A stretch of 64,000 nt of DNA from JBFHQE01 sp041592335 (GCA_041592335.1 JBFHQE010000004.1:62001-126000); one strand, 5' to 3'. Positions 16,663 to 26,316 are shown, counted from the first letter of the stretch. A program made the numbers and translations. The notes: generated by a model not told the origin, from the letters alone.

Positions 16663-16869
16663 ATGTTGACTGAAATCAAATATCTTGCCCAGAAACACCA
16701 AGCCCTTACCGAAGCATCTATCCGCTGGGATGTGCAAAACGCCGATAAAAACGGCCTTGCAACCTCTGGCGCCCTGATTCGTAAAGGTCGCCGAATTTAT
16801 ATTGATGAAGATCTTTATCTGGACTGGCTTCGCAATCCGAACAAGGTAGCTGAGACAGCAGCAGCGTAG
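16663..16869 (+). CDS. Excisionase-like winged-helix DNA-binding protein
   Basis: A 68-residue protein with the layout of small excisionase/AlpA-like DNA-binding proteins of integrative elements: LAQKHQALTEASIRWDVQNA as a helix-turn-helix, then LIRKGRRIYIDEDLYLDWL as the beta-wing with basic GRR. ACTGGAGATCAATC gives the ribosome binding site. Such proteins bend att DNA for excision or activate element genes. It lies directly after the integrase block. Confidence 0.7.
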   Translation: MLTEIKYLAQKHQALTEASIRWDVQNADKNGLATSGALIRKGRRIYIDEDLYLDWLRNPNKVAETAAA

Positions 16870-16880
16870 GGGAAACTCAA

Positions 16881-17138
16881 ATGAAAAACCGCCAAGGGCC
16901 TTATGGCCACAAGGCGGCGAGTACAGCAACCCGAAATAATTCACACCCCCACCTTACAACGCTGACTCGCTTTAGTAAACCAGACGAGATTGCACAATGC
17001 ATCCGGTGTGGTGGTCACTTTCGTCGCCCTCGTGGTGCAGCCTGGATGACTCACTGCCGACCTTGCCACCTTTGGAAGCAAGCAGGACAGGCTCTCGCTA
17101 TAGCGTCTCGATCTTTGAAAGAGGCCGAACGCCTATGA
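16881..17138 (+). CDS. Small zinc-finger-like protein
   Basis: An 85-residue basic protein with CxxC and CxxC pairs (CIRCGGHF and HCRPC, about 17 residues apart), a zinc-ribbon layout. It has no other recognisable motif. It starts 11 bases after the excisionase-like gene and its TGA overlaps the next ATG (ATGA), so it is part of a replication/control operon. Confidence 0.65.
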   Translation: MKNRQGPYGHKAASTATRNNSHPHLTTLTRFSKPDEIAQCIRCGGHFRRPRGAAWMTHCRPCHLWKQAGQALAIASRSLKEAERL

Positions 17139-17605
17139 GATGGCTGAAGCACATGACGGCCACACGGCGTGACGAAAAGATCGCAGCCTATATGGATGAC
17201 TGTGGTAAAGATGCGATTGAAGGCTATGGATTCTGGTGGTTATTGCTCGAAGTTATCGCTGAGCAAATGACCAAAGATGACATGAAATGCAGTGCTACCT
17301 ATTCGTTACCCCAGTGGTCACATCACCTTTACTCCCATCATCACAGGGTGGGTAAGTACCTGGGTAAGTTGGAGGGTAACGGCTTGGTAACGCTTGAGAA
17401 GCACGAGGGTAAAATTACAGTAACTATTCCTAACTTACTGAAATACCGAGACGAGTACACACGAAAGTCCGGACAAGTGTCAGGACAACCCCCTGACAAT
17501 ATCCCCCCTAGAACAGATACAGAAGCAGAGACAGATAGAGAACAGAACAAACGTTCTACTGCTTCTCCCATTTCAAGCATTATGCAGGAGGTTTGTAGTG
17601 GCTGA
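17135..17605 (+). CDS. Replisome-organiser-like protein
   Basis: A 156-residue protein starting MRWLKHMTATRRDEKIAAYM. The pattern W-K-H-x-R-D-x-K-I ... GYGFWWLLLEVIAEQM resembles the N-terminal DNA-binding domain of phage replication initiators (Lin1244/Lin1753, DUF4373-like). The C-terminal tail is Thr/Glu/Ser-rich and flexible. I chose the start at the ATGA overlap with the upstream gene. It directly precedes the DnaB helicase gene, overlapping it by eight bases, which fits a replication origin-binding and helicase-loading pair. No separate helicase loader is visible. Confidence 0.65.
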   Translation: MRWLKHMTATRRDEKIAAYMDDCGKDAIEGYGFWWLLLEVIAEQMTKDDMKCSATYSLPQWSHHLYSHHHRVGKYLGKLEGNGLVTLEKHEGKITVTIPNLLKYRDEYTRKSGQVSGQPPDNIPPRTDTEAETDREQNKRSTASPISSIMQEVCSG

Positions 17606-18971
17606 TGCTATGAACATGCGTGCTGAACAATCAGTGCTTGGCGGCCTTATGCTGGACAACGATCTGATTGATGAAGCAGCAACGATTCTTAAGCTAGGAG
17701 ATTTCTACCGGTCAGATCATCGGACAATCTTCAAGGCTATTTTTTCTCTCAATGAAAAGGGCATGTCTGCAGATCCAGTCACGGTGACCGGTTGGCTGGA
17801 AGATCACCAATTACTCGAACAGGCTGGCGGCCAGGTGTACATCGGTCAGATCACACATGACACGCCCGCTGCAAAAAACACGCTCGCTTACGCTGAACAG
17901 GTAGCCGAAAAAGCAGCGGTCCGACGCCTGAGTAAGCTGGCGAATATGGTTTCTGAACTTGCCCATGGTCCTGGTGATGCCGCGGGAAAGTATGCTGATG
18001 CTGAAGAGCTGTTCTACAAGGCCATCTCTGCCAGTGCTTTCGGAAGATCGAAAACAGAATCCATTCACTCGTTAATGCCAGCACTCGTTGAAGAAATCGA
18101 GAACAGAAGCCAACGCCAGGGATTAACGGGACTGTCTACGGGATATGCTGATGTTGACCGTATTACGGCAGGGCTTAATCCCGGGGATCTGATCATCCTT
18201 GCAGCAAGGCCTTCGATGGGGAAAACCACGCTCGCAATGAACCTGGGTGAGCATGCAGCCACCCGTGGTGCCCCTGTAGCGGTTTTCTCTTTGGAGATGC
18301 AGGCGAAGGCCCTGGGTGAGCGAATGCTGTCTTCTGCAGCGCGTGTGTCTTCACAGCGCCTGCGTAGTGGCCAATTGACCGAGGATGAATTTCCGAAAAT
18401 CACCGACGCCCTGGGTAAGGTTTCAAAATGGCCGTTATACATCGACGATTCAGCCGATCTGAATGTCCGCGATATTAGAGCTCGGGCATTTCAGTTAAAG
18501 CGTCAATATGGCATTCAGCTGATCGTCATCGATTACCTGCAGCTAATCTCGGGTGATAACCCGGATAACCGTACCCTGGAAGTCACCAAAATCAGCCGCG
18601 GCTTAAAAAGCCTGGCGAAAGATCTCAATGTTCCCGTTATTGCTCTTTCGCAATTGAACCGCGAATTGGAAAAGCGAAACGACAAACGCCCCAAACTTTC
18701 AGACTTGCGGGATTCCGGATCCATCGAACAGGATGCTGACCTGATTCTGTTTCTCTATCGCGATGAGATTTACCACGAAAACACGCCTGAAAAAGGTATT
18801 GCAGAGCTGATTATCGGCAAACAGCGTAATGGTCCAATCGGCACGATCAGGCTCACGTATTTGCCTGAATTTTTCCGCTTTGAGAATTTCTCGGGCTGTC
18901 AGCCTGCAAGTATTACTAAGTCACGGAAAAGTAACTGGAATTCTGGCGCTGAGAGGGCGGCGGGAGAGTGA
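17598..18971 (+). CDS. dnaB: Replicative DNA helicase, DnaB family
   Basis: A 457-residue DnaB-type hexameric helicase. The N-terminal domain (MRAEQSVLGGLMLDNDLIDEA onwards, about 6-105) is followed by the RecA-like ATPase with Walker A ARPSMGKTT (Lys209), Walker B LIVIDYLQLI, and DLRDSGSIEQDAD / LIIGKQRNGPIG further on. The GTG start has a perfect AGGAGG six bases upstream and overlaps the upstream gene. It is an element-encoded helicase that would give the element replication independent of the host DnaB. Confidence 0.92.
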   Translation: MADAMNMRAEQSVLGGLMLDNDLIDEAATILKLGDFYRSDHRTIFKAIFSLNEKGMSADPVTVTGWLEDHQLLEQAGGQVYIGQITHDTPAAKNTLAYAEQVAEKAAVRRLSKLANMVSELAHGPGDAAGKYADAEELFYKAISASAFGRSKTESIHSLMPALVEEIENRSQRQGLTGLSTGYADVDRITAGLNPGDLIILAARPSMGKTTLAMNLGEHAATRGAPVAVFSLEMQAKALGERMLSSAARVSSQRLRSGQLTEDEFPKITDALGKVSKWPLYIDDSADLNVRDIRARAFQLKRQYGIQLIVIDYLQLISGDNPDNRTLEVTKISRGLKSLAKDLNVPVIALSQLNRELEKRNDKRPKLSDLRDSGSIEQDADLILFLYRDEIYHENTPEKGIAELIIGKQRNGPIGTIRLTYLPEFFRFENFSGCQPASITKSRKSNWNSGAERAAGE

Positions 18972-19026
18972 TTAAAGGGAAAGGAAAGGAAAGGGTTTTA
19001 TTAACGAACGAACAGGAGATTTGACC

Positions 19027-19206
19027 ATGTACGACCTTACCGATGTGAAAACTGTAGGCACCATGACCGACGAAGAACTGTACCGCGAGCTGGATACGAT
19101 TTCCCGGCAGCCAGGCTGGACCAGCCCGGGAAGTGCGTCTTCTCCAACAATGCTCGAGCTGATCGACAGAGCCAAGCTGGTACGTGATGAACTGGCGTTA
19201 CGGTAG
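19027..19206 (+). CDS. Small hypothetical protein
   Basis: A 59-residue acidic protein, MYDLTDVKTVGTMTDEELY, with AGGAG eight bases before its ATG. No family is recognised. It is followed ten bases later by another small acidic gene in the same direction, within the long plus-strand operon of the element. Confidence 0.6.
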   Translation: MYDLTDVKTVGTMTDEELYRELDTISRQPGWTSPGSASSPTMLELIDRAKLVRDELALR

Positions 19207-19215
19207 GAGGTAACC

Positions 19216-19476
19216 ATGAGTGAGCACTGGGAAAATTTTGAATTCAACCCGAATGACTTGGATTCCGTGAATGATGCATGTACTCACCTATCAACACACC
19301 CGGCCTATCTGGATGCAAACCATCCCAATCACAAGATGATTGTTAAAACAGCAGGCTCATGGTTCCAACGCAAGGCGGAATTGCAAGAAATGAAGGAACT
19401 CGAAGATGCCCAGACTCAGCAGGAATTCGCCGAAGACGATTCCGATGAGTTTGGCGACTTTGATGGAGCTGCTTGA
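19216..19476 (+). CDS. Small acidic hypothetical protein
   Basis: An 86-residue very acidic protein (C-terminal EFAEDDSDEFGDFDGAA), with GGAGGTAACC before ATG. The middle, HPNHKMIVKTAGSWFQRKAEL, is helical. Acidic small proteins are common among phage DNA mimics and scaffolds, but no family link is visible. Its stop overlaps the following ATG by one base. Confidence 0.6.
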   Translation: MSEHWENFEFNPNDLDSVNDACTHLSTHPAYLDANHPNHKMIVKTAGSWFQRKAELQEMKELEDAQTQQEFAEDDSDEFGDFDGAA

Positions 19477-19679
19477 TGTATCTCCATCTACCCAGGCACC
19501 GAAGCATTAACCTGATAACGCTGGATATCATTCGCCGCCGGAGGGAGCTTATCCGTCAGGGTAAAGCGGCCTCGTACCAGATCCAGGCTGATCCACGCAT
19601 GATCGAGTTGCAGAGTGAACGTGATGAAGTAATCGCTTTTCAGGCTGAAAACATTGTCGAACTCAATACCAGACGATGA
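19476..19679 (+). CDS. Small basic hypothetical protein
   Basis: A 67-residue basic protein, with DIIRRRRELIRQGKAAS and a helical C-terminus. Start and upstream stop overlap (TGATG), so it is translationally coupled to the acidic gene before it. The pair of one acidic and one basic small protein could interact, but that is only a guess. Confidence 0.6.
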   Translation: MYLHLPRHRSINLITLDIIRRRRELIRQGKAASYQIQADPRMIELQSERDEVIAFQAENIVELNTRR

Positions 19680-19703
19680 ATAGCACAACACAGGAGCACC
19701 CGC

Positions 19704-20306
19704 ATGAATCGTGAGTATGAAAATTACCAGATAGCCAACGAAGAATTTGAAGCTTTTAACAGCCAGCTTATGAAGCTGCACGCCGAAAAGAGTGAGCTGC
19801 AGGATTATTTAAGGAAAACGGATACTCACTCCCGTATCGCAAAGACGGAAACGCTGTTACGCAAAGAGCAGATGTACGGGATACGCCACGAAAAGCGAAT
19901 CGTCAGCGATGAAGAATTGCGAAAGGTGCAGGAACAGCGCAAGCAGATGCAATTACCTGTTACCGAAGCACGAGAGCGAAAAAAAGTGCTTGAAGAAATG
20001 CTGAAACCGGAAAGTTCGCTCAATAAAGAAAAGCACCGACTCAAGTCAGTGCTGGATCAAGCATCCTGCGCATATTGGAAAACGGTAAAAGATCGCATTC
20101 TTGAAAATGCCGATCTCAGCAAGCTTGTGCTCGCCTATGTGGCCTATCAGCGCAGTGTCACCGGTAACCAGGATTTTACTGCCTTCGTGGTGAATGAGGT
20201 TTCATTGCCTGAAGCGTTATCGGAGTTGAAACCGATTCTTGATTCTGCCAGGGAAGAACTCGATGAGCGATATAGCTTGAAGGCCGTGCATGACAATGCG
20301 GCGTAA
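19704..20306 (+). CDS. Coiled-coil hypothetical protein
   Basis: A 200-residue protein, mostly coiled coil: heptads of Leu, Glu and Lys run from about residue 10 to 120 (for example QLMKLHAEKSELQDYLRKT). It has no signal peptide. It is placed between the replication genes and the ejection genes, a position where scaffold or packaging helpers are often found in phages, but I cannot match a family. Confidence 0.65.
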   Translation: MNREYENYQIANEEFEAFNSQLMKLHAEKSELQDYLRKTDTHSRIAKTETLLRKEQMYGIRHEKRIVSDEELRKVQEQRKQMQLPVTEARERKKVLEEMLKPESSLNKEKHRLKSVLDQASCAYWKTVKDRILENADLSKLVLAYVAYQRSVTGNQDFTAFVVNEVSLPEALSELKPILDSAREELDERYSLKAVHDNAA

Positions 20307-20340
20307 GCATTCATAACTGAAGAAGTAGGGGTTCGATAAC

Positions 20341-20877
20341 ATGGCATGGGATTTCTTAAGTAGCATTTTCAAAACGGCGGGCAAGGGCTCTTCCATCATG
20401 GGCGGCATTAATCTCGCCGTGCAGGGCTATAGCCTCTATCAAAGCCGCAAACAGGCAAACCAGATCGAGGCCACCGGTCAGCAGAACGCGGAGTTACTCC
20501 AGCTGGATGCACAGCAGGCCAGGGCTTCAGCTCGAGACCGTATCAAGATACGCAGACTGCAGGCCCGAAAGGATGTCGGCGCGCAGCGTGCGGCGTTTGC
20601 AGCGTCTGGTGTGGCCGTCTTCGAGGGTTCGCCCTTGCTGGTCTATAACGAGACTCTCGCGAACGCTCAGGCTGATGTCGACGCCATTGAAGAAGAAACC
20701 AACCTCAACATCTTACGGGCGAAGATGGGCGGCCAGATACAAACCTATCAAGCCAATAGCCTGGCCGGTGCTACGCGTATAAATGCGACGAAAGATTTTG
20801 CTGGTTCGATATTAGACACGTTTACGCCTCGCCCTAGTCTCGAAGAGGTAATCAGCAACGCGATCAAGATCAATTAA
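20341..20877 (+). CDS. Internal virion protein, T7 gp14-like
   Basis: A 178-residue protein with an N-terminal small-residue hydrophobic segment (MGGINLAVQGYSLYQSRKQA) and then a long Ala/Gln-rich helix. The core QRAAFAASGVAVFEGSPLLV with a following helical NETLANAQADVDAIEEETN is characteristic of the internal virion or core proteins of podoviruses, of which T7 gp14 (196 residues) is the type. These proteins leave the capsid first and form the outer-membrane pore for DNA ejection. It is followed by two larger genes of the same machine in the gp14-gp15-gp16 order. Confidence 0.75.
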   Translation: MAWDFLSSIFKTAGKGSSIMGGINLAVQGYSLYQSRKQANQIEATGQQNAELLQLDAQQARASARDRIKIRRLQARKDVGAQRAAFAASGVAVFEGSPLLVYNETLANAQADVDAIEEETNLNILRAKMGGQIQTYQANSLAGATRINATKDFAGSILDTFTPRPSLEEVISNAIKIN

Positions 20878-20892
20878 CGGGGTCGGGTAAAT

Positions 20893-22932
20893 ATGAAAAT
20901 TTCTATTCCAGAACGACAGATCTTCAGGCCAGCGTCTGCAAGTTTACCGCTAACGCCACTGAATACCGCGGGAATTGAAGCGGAAGCCCGGGCAAACTTT
21001 GCTCGCAGCATTGGCGATCAGGTGAATCTGATTTCAAAACGCATTGCACAAGCCCGCCAGGCGGCAGACACGGAACGCTATGTGCTCGATGCTGAAACCC
21101 AGATCAATGACTGGTACGTGCAGCGTTCGACACAAAAGGGGCAATATCAGGACCTGGTGAAAGAAACCAATCAGCAGTTTGATGACTTTAACCAGGCGCT
21201 GTATGACACCATTGAAGATCCTGTAACCCGTCAAATGATCTCGACTCGGATGGCAGGCGTCAGACAACGCTATCACTCTCAGGCTGCAAAGGACGCACGC
21301 TCACAGGAGATTCGTTACACGCAAGAAAGCACGGAAGGCAGTCTGGAGAGTGCCCGGCGTTTGATCGTTGCTGAGCCCAATGCAGAGCGACGTAATAGCC
21401 TGGTAGCCAATGCTCGGGCGAACATCCAGGCGCAAGTCGATGCCGGTATTTATTCCGATGTTGAAGGCGATGCATTGTTCCAGGACTTCCTGGGCGAGAC
21501 ACAGAATGAATTCTACGAGCGCTTCCTGCGCAATGATCCTGCAGGCGCTATCGACTCGCTGGCCTCGGATGATTACATCCCGGGCATGAGTGAAAGCGAA
21601 CGCAATGTCCTGTTGCGCCAGGCACGTGCTGAACAGACTCGCCAGCGTAAGGAAATGGAACTGAATCAGGCCGCGGAAGATGCCGCCATTGCCAAAGACC
21701 GCGCACTGATGGCCAGTGAACTGGAACTGGCGGTTGAACGTGGTCAGGTGTTCGAGGCAGAGGTCCAGGAAGCCTTCGCGAATGACATCATCACGGGCAG
21801 CAAACGCACTCAGCTGATGAAGCAGATCGACACGCAACGCCAGGAAGCGGCAGAGCGAACAGAAAGGACCGCATTGATCTCCACCACCTTGCAGACTGGC
21901 CAGCCGCTGGATAGCAAGAACACGGACCACGTGAAGGCGGTTGATGAGTTCTATAATGGTCTGGGTGGTCAAGACATGCTGGCATCCCCAGAAGGCCGCA
22001 CCATGGCCACAAATCTGGTTAGACAGACCGGTATCATTCCGAGTGATATGCGCAGCTTTATTCGTGTGCAGGCTCGTGCGGGTAACCAGGCAGCTGCAGA
22101 GATGATTGAACGGCTGAATGAAGATGCGCCGGCTGTATTACGTGACTTGCCACAATCCGAAATTGCATTCGGTTTACAGGCTGCTGAACTAAGCAAAGCA
22201 GGCATGGAACCCGATCAGGCTATGAACTTGGCCCGAAAGAATGTCTACCAGCTGGAAGAATCCGAGCGCGAAGTCCTGAGTAACCAATACCAGCCTGAGC
22301 GGAAGAACAATCTTTCAGCCCTAAATGGTTACATCGATGATGATTTTGACGGCTGGTTTACATCACAACCGGAAGCACCGGCCGCGTTACAGGGGGAATT
22401 CGAAAACCTCACCGAATCCTACTACCTGCAGACCCGTGATATTGGCATGGCCCGGAAGCTTGCCTGGTCTGACCTTAAACGCGTGTGGGCAGTCACTGAG
22501 ATCAATGGAGGTCGTCATTTGATGAAATATGCGCCCGAGGCCTTCTACGGAGTAGGTGATAACGACTGGATGCAGACTCAACTGCAAAGTGATGTTGCCA
22601 CCCTGGGTGTGACTGATCCGGTGAAGGTAGTGGCTGATAACCAGACTGCACGCGAGAAGGTACCGAGCTATGCCGTGCTGCGTGTGCGTGAAGATGGTTT
22701 AACTGAACCCGTACTCAATGAAAATAATCAGCCGATTCGCTGGCGTCCTGACTTTGCCAGCAGTGAAGCCGGTCGAAAGGCGGCGAAGGAACGTGAGGAT
22801 GCGGTGAAGAGTGCCCGTAAACGTGCCCAGCAGCTCCGTGAGCATCAAGTCATGGGTGGCCAACCCGCAAGCTTTGAGGAACGTGTAAACACACTGTCGC
22901 GCCTATCGATTGCTGCAGGGGGTAATCACTGA
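20893..22932 (+). CDS. Internal virion/DNA ejection protein, T7 gp15-like
   Basis: A 679-residue, almost entirely helical Gln/Ala/Glu-rich protein, starting MKISIPERQIFRPASASLPL. The order, size (T7 gp15 is 747) and composition, including repeated ARANFARSI / QARQAADTERY-like helices at the N-terminus, fit the second ejection protein of podoviruses, which spans the periplasm. No enzymatic motif is seen. It starts 16 bases after the gp14-like gene and its stop overlaps the next start (TGATG). Confidence 0.7.
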   Translation: MKISIPERQIFRPASASLPLTPLNTAGIEAEARANFARSIGDQVNLISKRIAQARQAADTERYVLDAETQINDWYVQRSTQKGQYQDLVKETNQQFDDFNQALYDTIEDPVTRQMISTRMAGVRQRYHSQAAKDARSQEIRYTQESTEGSLESARRLIVAEPNAERRNSLVANARANIQAQVDAGIYSDVEGDALFQDFLGETQNEFYERFLRNDPAGAIDSLASDDYIPGMSESERNVLLRQARAEQTRQRKEMELNQAAEDAAIAKDRALMASELELAVERGQVFEAEVQEAFANDIITGSKRTQLMKQIDTQRQEAAERTERTALISTTLQTGQPLDSKNTDHVKAVDEFYNGLGGQDMLASPEGRTMATNLVRQTGIIPSDMRSFIRVQARAGNQAAAEMIERLNEDAPAVLRDLPQSEIAFGLQAAELSKAGMEPDQAMNLARKNVYQLEESEREVLSNQYQPERKNNLSALNGYIDDDFDGWFTSQPEAPAALQGEFENLTESYYLQTRDIGMARKLAWSDLKRVWAVTEINGGRHLMKYAPEAFYGVGDNDWMQTQLQSDVATLGVTDPVKVVADNQTAREKVPSYAVLRVREDGLTEPVLNENNQPIRWRPDFASSEAGRKAAKEREDAVKSARKRAQQLREHQVMGGQPASFEERVNTLSRLSIAAGGNH

Positions 22933-25880
22933 TGCCAATCGTCACCATTGATCAGCCCCAGGTACTGGGAGAGCGTCAGCGCTTACCTCAGGAAGACGAA
23001 ACACCAGATCCGTCTTTCGGTGAGGTGGTTCAATCCGCTTTTGCTACACAGAACAGCCTGGGTTCATTACTGGACCGAGGGGAGCGGCCTGACTTCACAC
23101 TGACGCCGTTGTCTGAAGAACGTCGTCTGGGTGTTGAGCCTTATGACCCGTTGGCTGAAAACGAGATCCGCGGCTATGAAGACTATGCGGATTCCTTTAT
23201 CGGTGTGGAATCGCGAGATGAAGCCGCCTGGATCAAGGGCAATATTGATCGAGAGCTCGAGCACCGTCGCACATTACAGGCCGGTGGCTGGCCAGCTGTG
23301 GCTGCAGAGATAGGCGCAGGGACACTGGATCCGATCTTTCTGCCTGCTTTGTTGTTCGCTCCTGCATCCGGTGCCGTGCGGACCAGTGTTTCCCGTGCAA
23401 CGATGGAGTTTGCTGCAGCCGGTGGTACTGGTGCCGCATTGTCCGAGGCTGCGTTACACGCCACACAGGAAACCCGCACAGGCCTTGAGAGTACCTTCAA
23501 CATTACCGGGGCGACGTTGCTGTCTGGTGTCCTGGGGGGCGCTTCTTCCTGGATAAGCCGAAAGGAATTTGATGACTTTGCGAAAGCCATTGAAAACGAA
23601 TTTGCCGACATCCCCGCACCGGATATCCAGTCTGCAGGTGCTTCAGCGGGTGCCCGTGAAGTCGCTGACACGACGCTAGATGAAGAAACGCTGGTCAGTG
23701 CAGCCGGTATGGAAAAGCTATTGAAGCAGGGCTCACCCTTGTTGCGGATGATGCAGTCTCCCAGCGTGAAAACACGCCAGGTGATTCAGGACCTGGCTGA
23801 AAGCCCGTTGATGACCCGCAAGAACCTAGAGGGCAAGGCCTCGAAGCCAGCAGTCGAAACGCTGATCAAGACCAATGATGCGCGTCTGGGTACGGCGTTC
23901 GAGAAGATGGATTCGCTGTATGTGGCCTATCGTGGCCAGTCATCAAAGACGAAGACAGCAGTCCGCGATTTATTTGGCGAGCGCCGTAGAAACAAACAGC
24001 TGTCCTTCCATGAATTCCGGGAAGAGATTGGCAAGGCCATGCGCCGCAACGATTCACACCCAATACCAGAAGTCCAGGAAGCCGCGCAGTTCTTTCGTAG
24101 GACCCTCTTTAATCCTCACAAGAAAGCCGCTCAGGAGCTGGGACTGTTGCCCGAGAACGTATCAGCTGTGGGTGCGCCTTCGTATTTAACTCGGGTATAC
24201 GACATCGAGAAGATCAAAGCTGAGAATGCTCAGTTCAAACGGATTCTGACCGACTGGCTACAGCGTGAAGGCATTGAAGACCGCTTGGAAGCCCAGGGGA
24301 TTGCGGACGATATCATTTCTAACATCATGCGCCATCCGGACGGCATGATCCCGCGCAACATCGTACCCAAGGCAGGCCCGTTAAAGTCGCGGGAACTCAC
24401 CATTGAAGACGCTTTGATCGAAGACTTCCTGGAATCTGATATTGAAATGATCGGGCGCTTCTATAACAGATCGATGGGCTCTGAAATCGAATTGACTGCG
24501 CGCTTTGGTGATAAGGATATGCGCGGTGCATTGGAGCAAGTTAAGAACGAGTATGATTTATTGATCGATAAAGCGACCAACCAGAAGCAGCGCAATCAAC
24601 TGGCGAAACTGCGTGATAGTGATCTGAAAGACCTGGAAGCCGTGCGTGACCGTCTAGTGGGCACCTTTGGCCAACCGGCAGACCCGAACTATTGGGCAGT
24701 GCGTACCGGTCGCTCATTGCGTCAGCTGAACTTTGTACGGTTGTTGGGTGGCATGACAATATCCGCTATTCCGGATCTGGCCAGGCCAGTGATGGTCCAC
24801 GGCTTACGCCGGTATGGAAAAGCATTAACCCAGCTGGCCACGTCGCCCAGCAAGTTCAAGATGGCCGGCAAGGAAGTCAAACGCGCAGGCACAGCCTGGG
24901 ATCTTGTTCTCAATTCCCGAGCGACCAGCTTGGCGGAAATCGGGGATATCTACGGACGCGGCACACGCTTTGAGCGGGGACTACAGGCCATTTCTGATTC
25001 CTTTGGCCATGTCTCCCTGATGGCACCCTGGAACGCCGCTATGAAACAGTTTGCCGGTGTGATGACCTCGCACCGCATGCTGGAAGAATCCCTGAAGGTA
25101 TTGAAGGGCAAAGCTTCGAAGAAAGCCATCCAGAAGCTGGCCTCACAGAACATCGATGACACCATGGCGGCACGCATCGGGACACAGTTCGAACAGTTCG
25201 GAGAACGTGGCGACGTGTGGCTAGCAAAGACTCACCTATGGGAAGACAGAGAGGCCGCTCGTTACTTTGAAGCGGCACTGGTGAAAGAAGTCGATACCAT
25301 CATTGTCACGCCAGGGGCTGCAGATCGTCCGCTCTGGATGAGTACGGAAACCGGGAAGCTACTGGGCCAGTTCAAATCCTTTGCCTTTGCCGCAACCAAT
25401 CGCGTGATGCTCTCAGGCCTTCAGCAGAGAGACCTGGCAACACTGAACGGCGCATTGCTGACCGTTTCCCTGGGTGCAGTGACTTATGGCCTGAAACAGG
25501 CTGTCGCAGAGCGTGAGATCAGTAATGATCCGACTGTGGTCATTACTGAAGCCCTTGATCGTTCCGGCATGTTCGGTTACCTGTTCGACGTGAACAACAT
25601 TGTCGAGAAAGCCACACGCGGCACGGTGGGCGTCTCTGCCTTAACTGGTGGGCCTACGATGTCCCGATATGCTTCACGTAACGTCTTGGGGGCCTTGCTG
25701 GGTCCGTCTGCTGACATTGTGGGTGACACGTCGCAATTTCTGGGCGCGTTTTCTGCCGGTGATCTGCGGGATTCCGATATCCACGCTATGCGCAAGCTGT
25801 TGCCTTACCAGAATCTGTTCTACATCCGGAACCTGCTGAACGAAGCAGAGAAGGGCGTGGCTTCAAAGATTGGTGAATGA
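22932..25880 (+). CDS. Internal virion/DNA ejection protein, T7 gp16-like
   Basis: A 982-residue protein. The N-terminal part carries PYDPLAENEIRGYEDYADSF (about 75) and a hydrophobic Gly/Ala-rich segment (LPALLFAPASGAVRTS and AAAGGTGAALSEAALHA, about 137-180), like the membrane-inserting part of podovirus gp16. The rest is helical. T7 gp16 is 1318 residues because it adds an N-terminal transglycosylase; this protein lacks an obvious lysozyme domain. It forms the inner-membrane channel through which DNA enters. It is translationally coupled to the gp15-like gene and is the last structural gene of the operon. Confidence 0.72.
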   Translation: MPIVTIDQPQVLGERQRLPQEDETPDPSFGEVVQSAFATQNSLGSLLDRGERPDFTLTPLSEERRLGVEPYDPLAENEIRGYEDYADSFIGVESRDEAAWIKGNIDRELEHRRTLQAGGWPAVAAEIGAGTLDPIFLPALLFAPASGAVRTSVSRATMEFAAAGGTGAALSEAALHATQETRTGLESTFNITGATLLSGVLGGASSWISRKEFDDFAKAIENEFADIPAPDIQSAGASAGAREVADTTLDEETLVSAAGMEKLLKQGSPLLRMMQSPSVKTRQVIQDLAESPLMTRKNLEGKASKPAVETLIKTNDARLGTAFEKMDSLYVAYRGQSSKTKTAVRDLFGERRRNKQLSFHEFREEIGKAMRRNDSHPIPEVQEAAQFFRRTLFNPHKKAAQELGLLPENVSAVGAPSYLTRVYDIEKIKAENAQFKRILTDWLQREGIEDRLEAQGIADDIISNIMRHPDGMIPRNIVPKAGPLKSRELTIEDALIEDFLESDIEMIGRFYNRSMGSEIELTARFGDKDMRGALEQVKNEYDLLIDKATNQKQRNQLAKLRDSDLKDLEAVRDRLVGTFGQPADPNYWAVRTGRSLRQLNFVRLLGGMTISAIPDLARPVMVHGLRRYGKALTQLATSPSKFKMAGKEVKRAGTAWDLVLNSRATSLAEIGDIYGRGTRFERGLQAISDSFGHVSLMAPWNAAMKQFAGVMTSHRMLEESLKVLKGKASKKAIQKLASQNIDDTMAARIGTQFEQFGERGDVWLAKTHLWEDREAARYFEAALVKEVDTIIVTPGAADRPLWMSTETGKLLGQFKSFAFAATNRVMLSGLQQRDLATLNGALLTVSLGAVTYGLKQAVAEREISNDPTVVITEALDRSGMFGYLFDVNNIVEKATRGTVGVSALTGGPTMSRYASRNVLGALLGPSADIVGDTSQFLGAFSAGDLRDSDIHAMRKLLPYQNLFYIRNLLNEAEKGVASKIGE

Positions 25881-25945
25881 GTTGACCATCTCGATTACCT
25901 GGTCTATTGTTTTTTCCGTGGGACTGGTAATCCCTTCGAAGCGGA

Positions 25946-25972
25946 AAAGCTGCATCCGTTAATGCGGCTTTC
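25946..25972 (+). terminator. Terminator after the ejection-protein operon
   Basis: Ten-base-pair hairpin AAAGCTGCAT / ATGCGGCTTT with one G-T pair, followed by CTTG. It lies 66 bases after the gp16-like gene. The T-run is short, so efficiency is uncertain. Confidence 0.5.
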
Positions 25973-26090
25973 TTGTGCCTGACAGTTCTGTCGGGTGTCC
26001 GCGAATACAAGACCCTCGGGAAATAAACGGGCTGTCTCTTCGAGCAGTTACCAACACCCGACGCCTATCAATTGCACAAGGAGAAATGAA

Positions 26091-26306
26091 ATGACTACAA
26101 ACAATCCATTAATCGGCAACTCTTCCAAAGATACTCTGAACAATGTCTCAGCTGTCCTGTCATTGGTTCAGCATGTGGAATCTGAATCTTGTGATGACTC
26201 TCTGGACTGGGGGCGCTTCAAGGTGTTGGAATGTTGCCGGCAGGCGCTGGAACATGAAGCCGCTGATGAAGAAGCGAGTAACGTGACGCAGTTTGAATCA
26301 GCGTAG
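26091..26306 (+). CDS. Small hypothetical protein of the element
   Basis: A 71-residue acidic protein starting MTTNNPLIGNSSKDTLNNVS, with AAGGAGA as ribosome binding site. It contains three Cys (ESCDDS and ECCRQA). It has its own upstream region (about 200 bases after the ejection operon) and ends at a terminator. No family is recognised. Confidence 0.65.
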   Translation: MTTNNPLIGNSSKDTLNNVSAVLSLVQHVESESCDDSLDWGRFKVLECCRQALEHEAADEEASNVTQFESA

Positions 26307-26316
26307 ATGAATAAAG

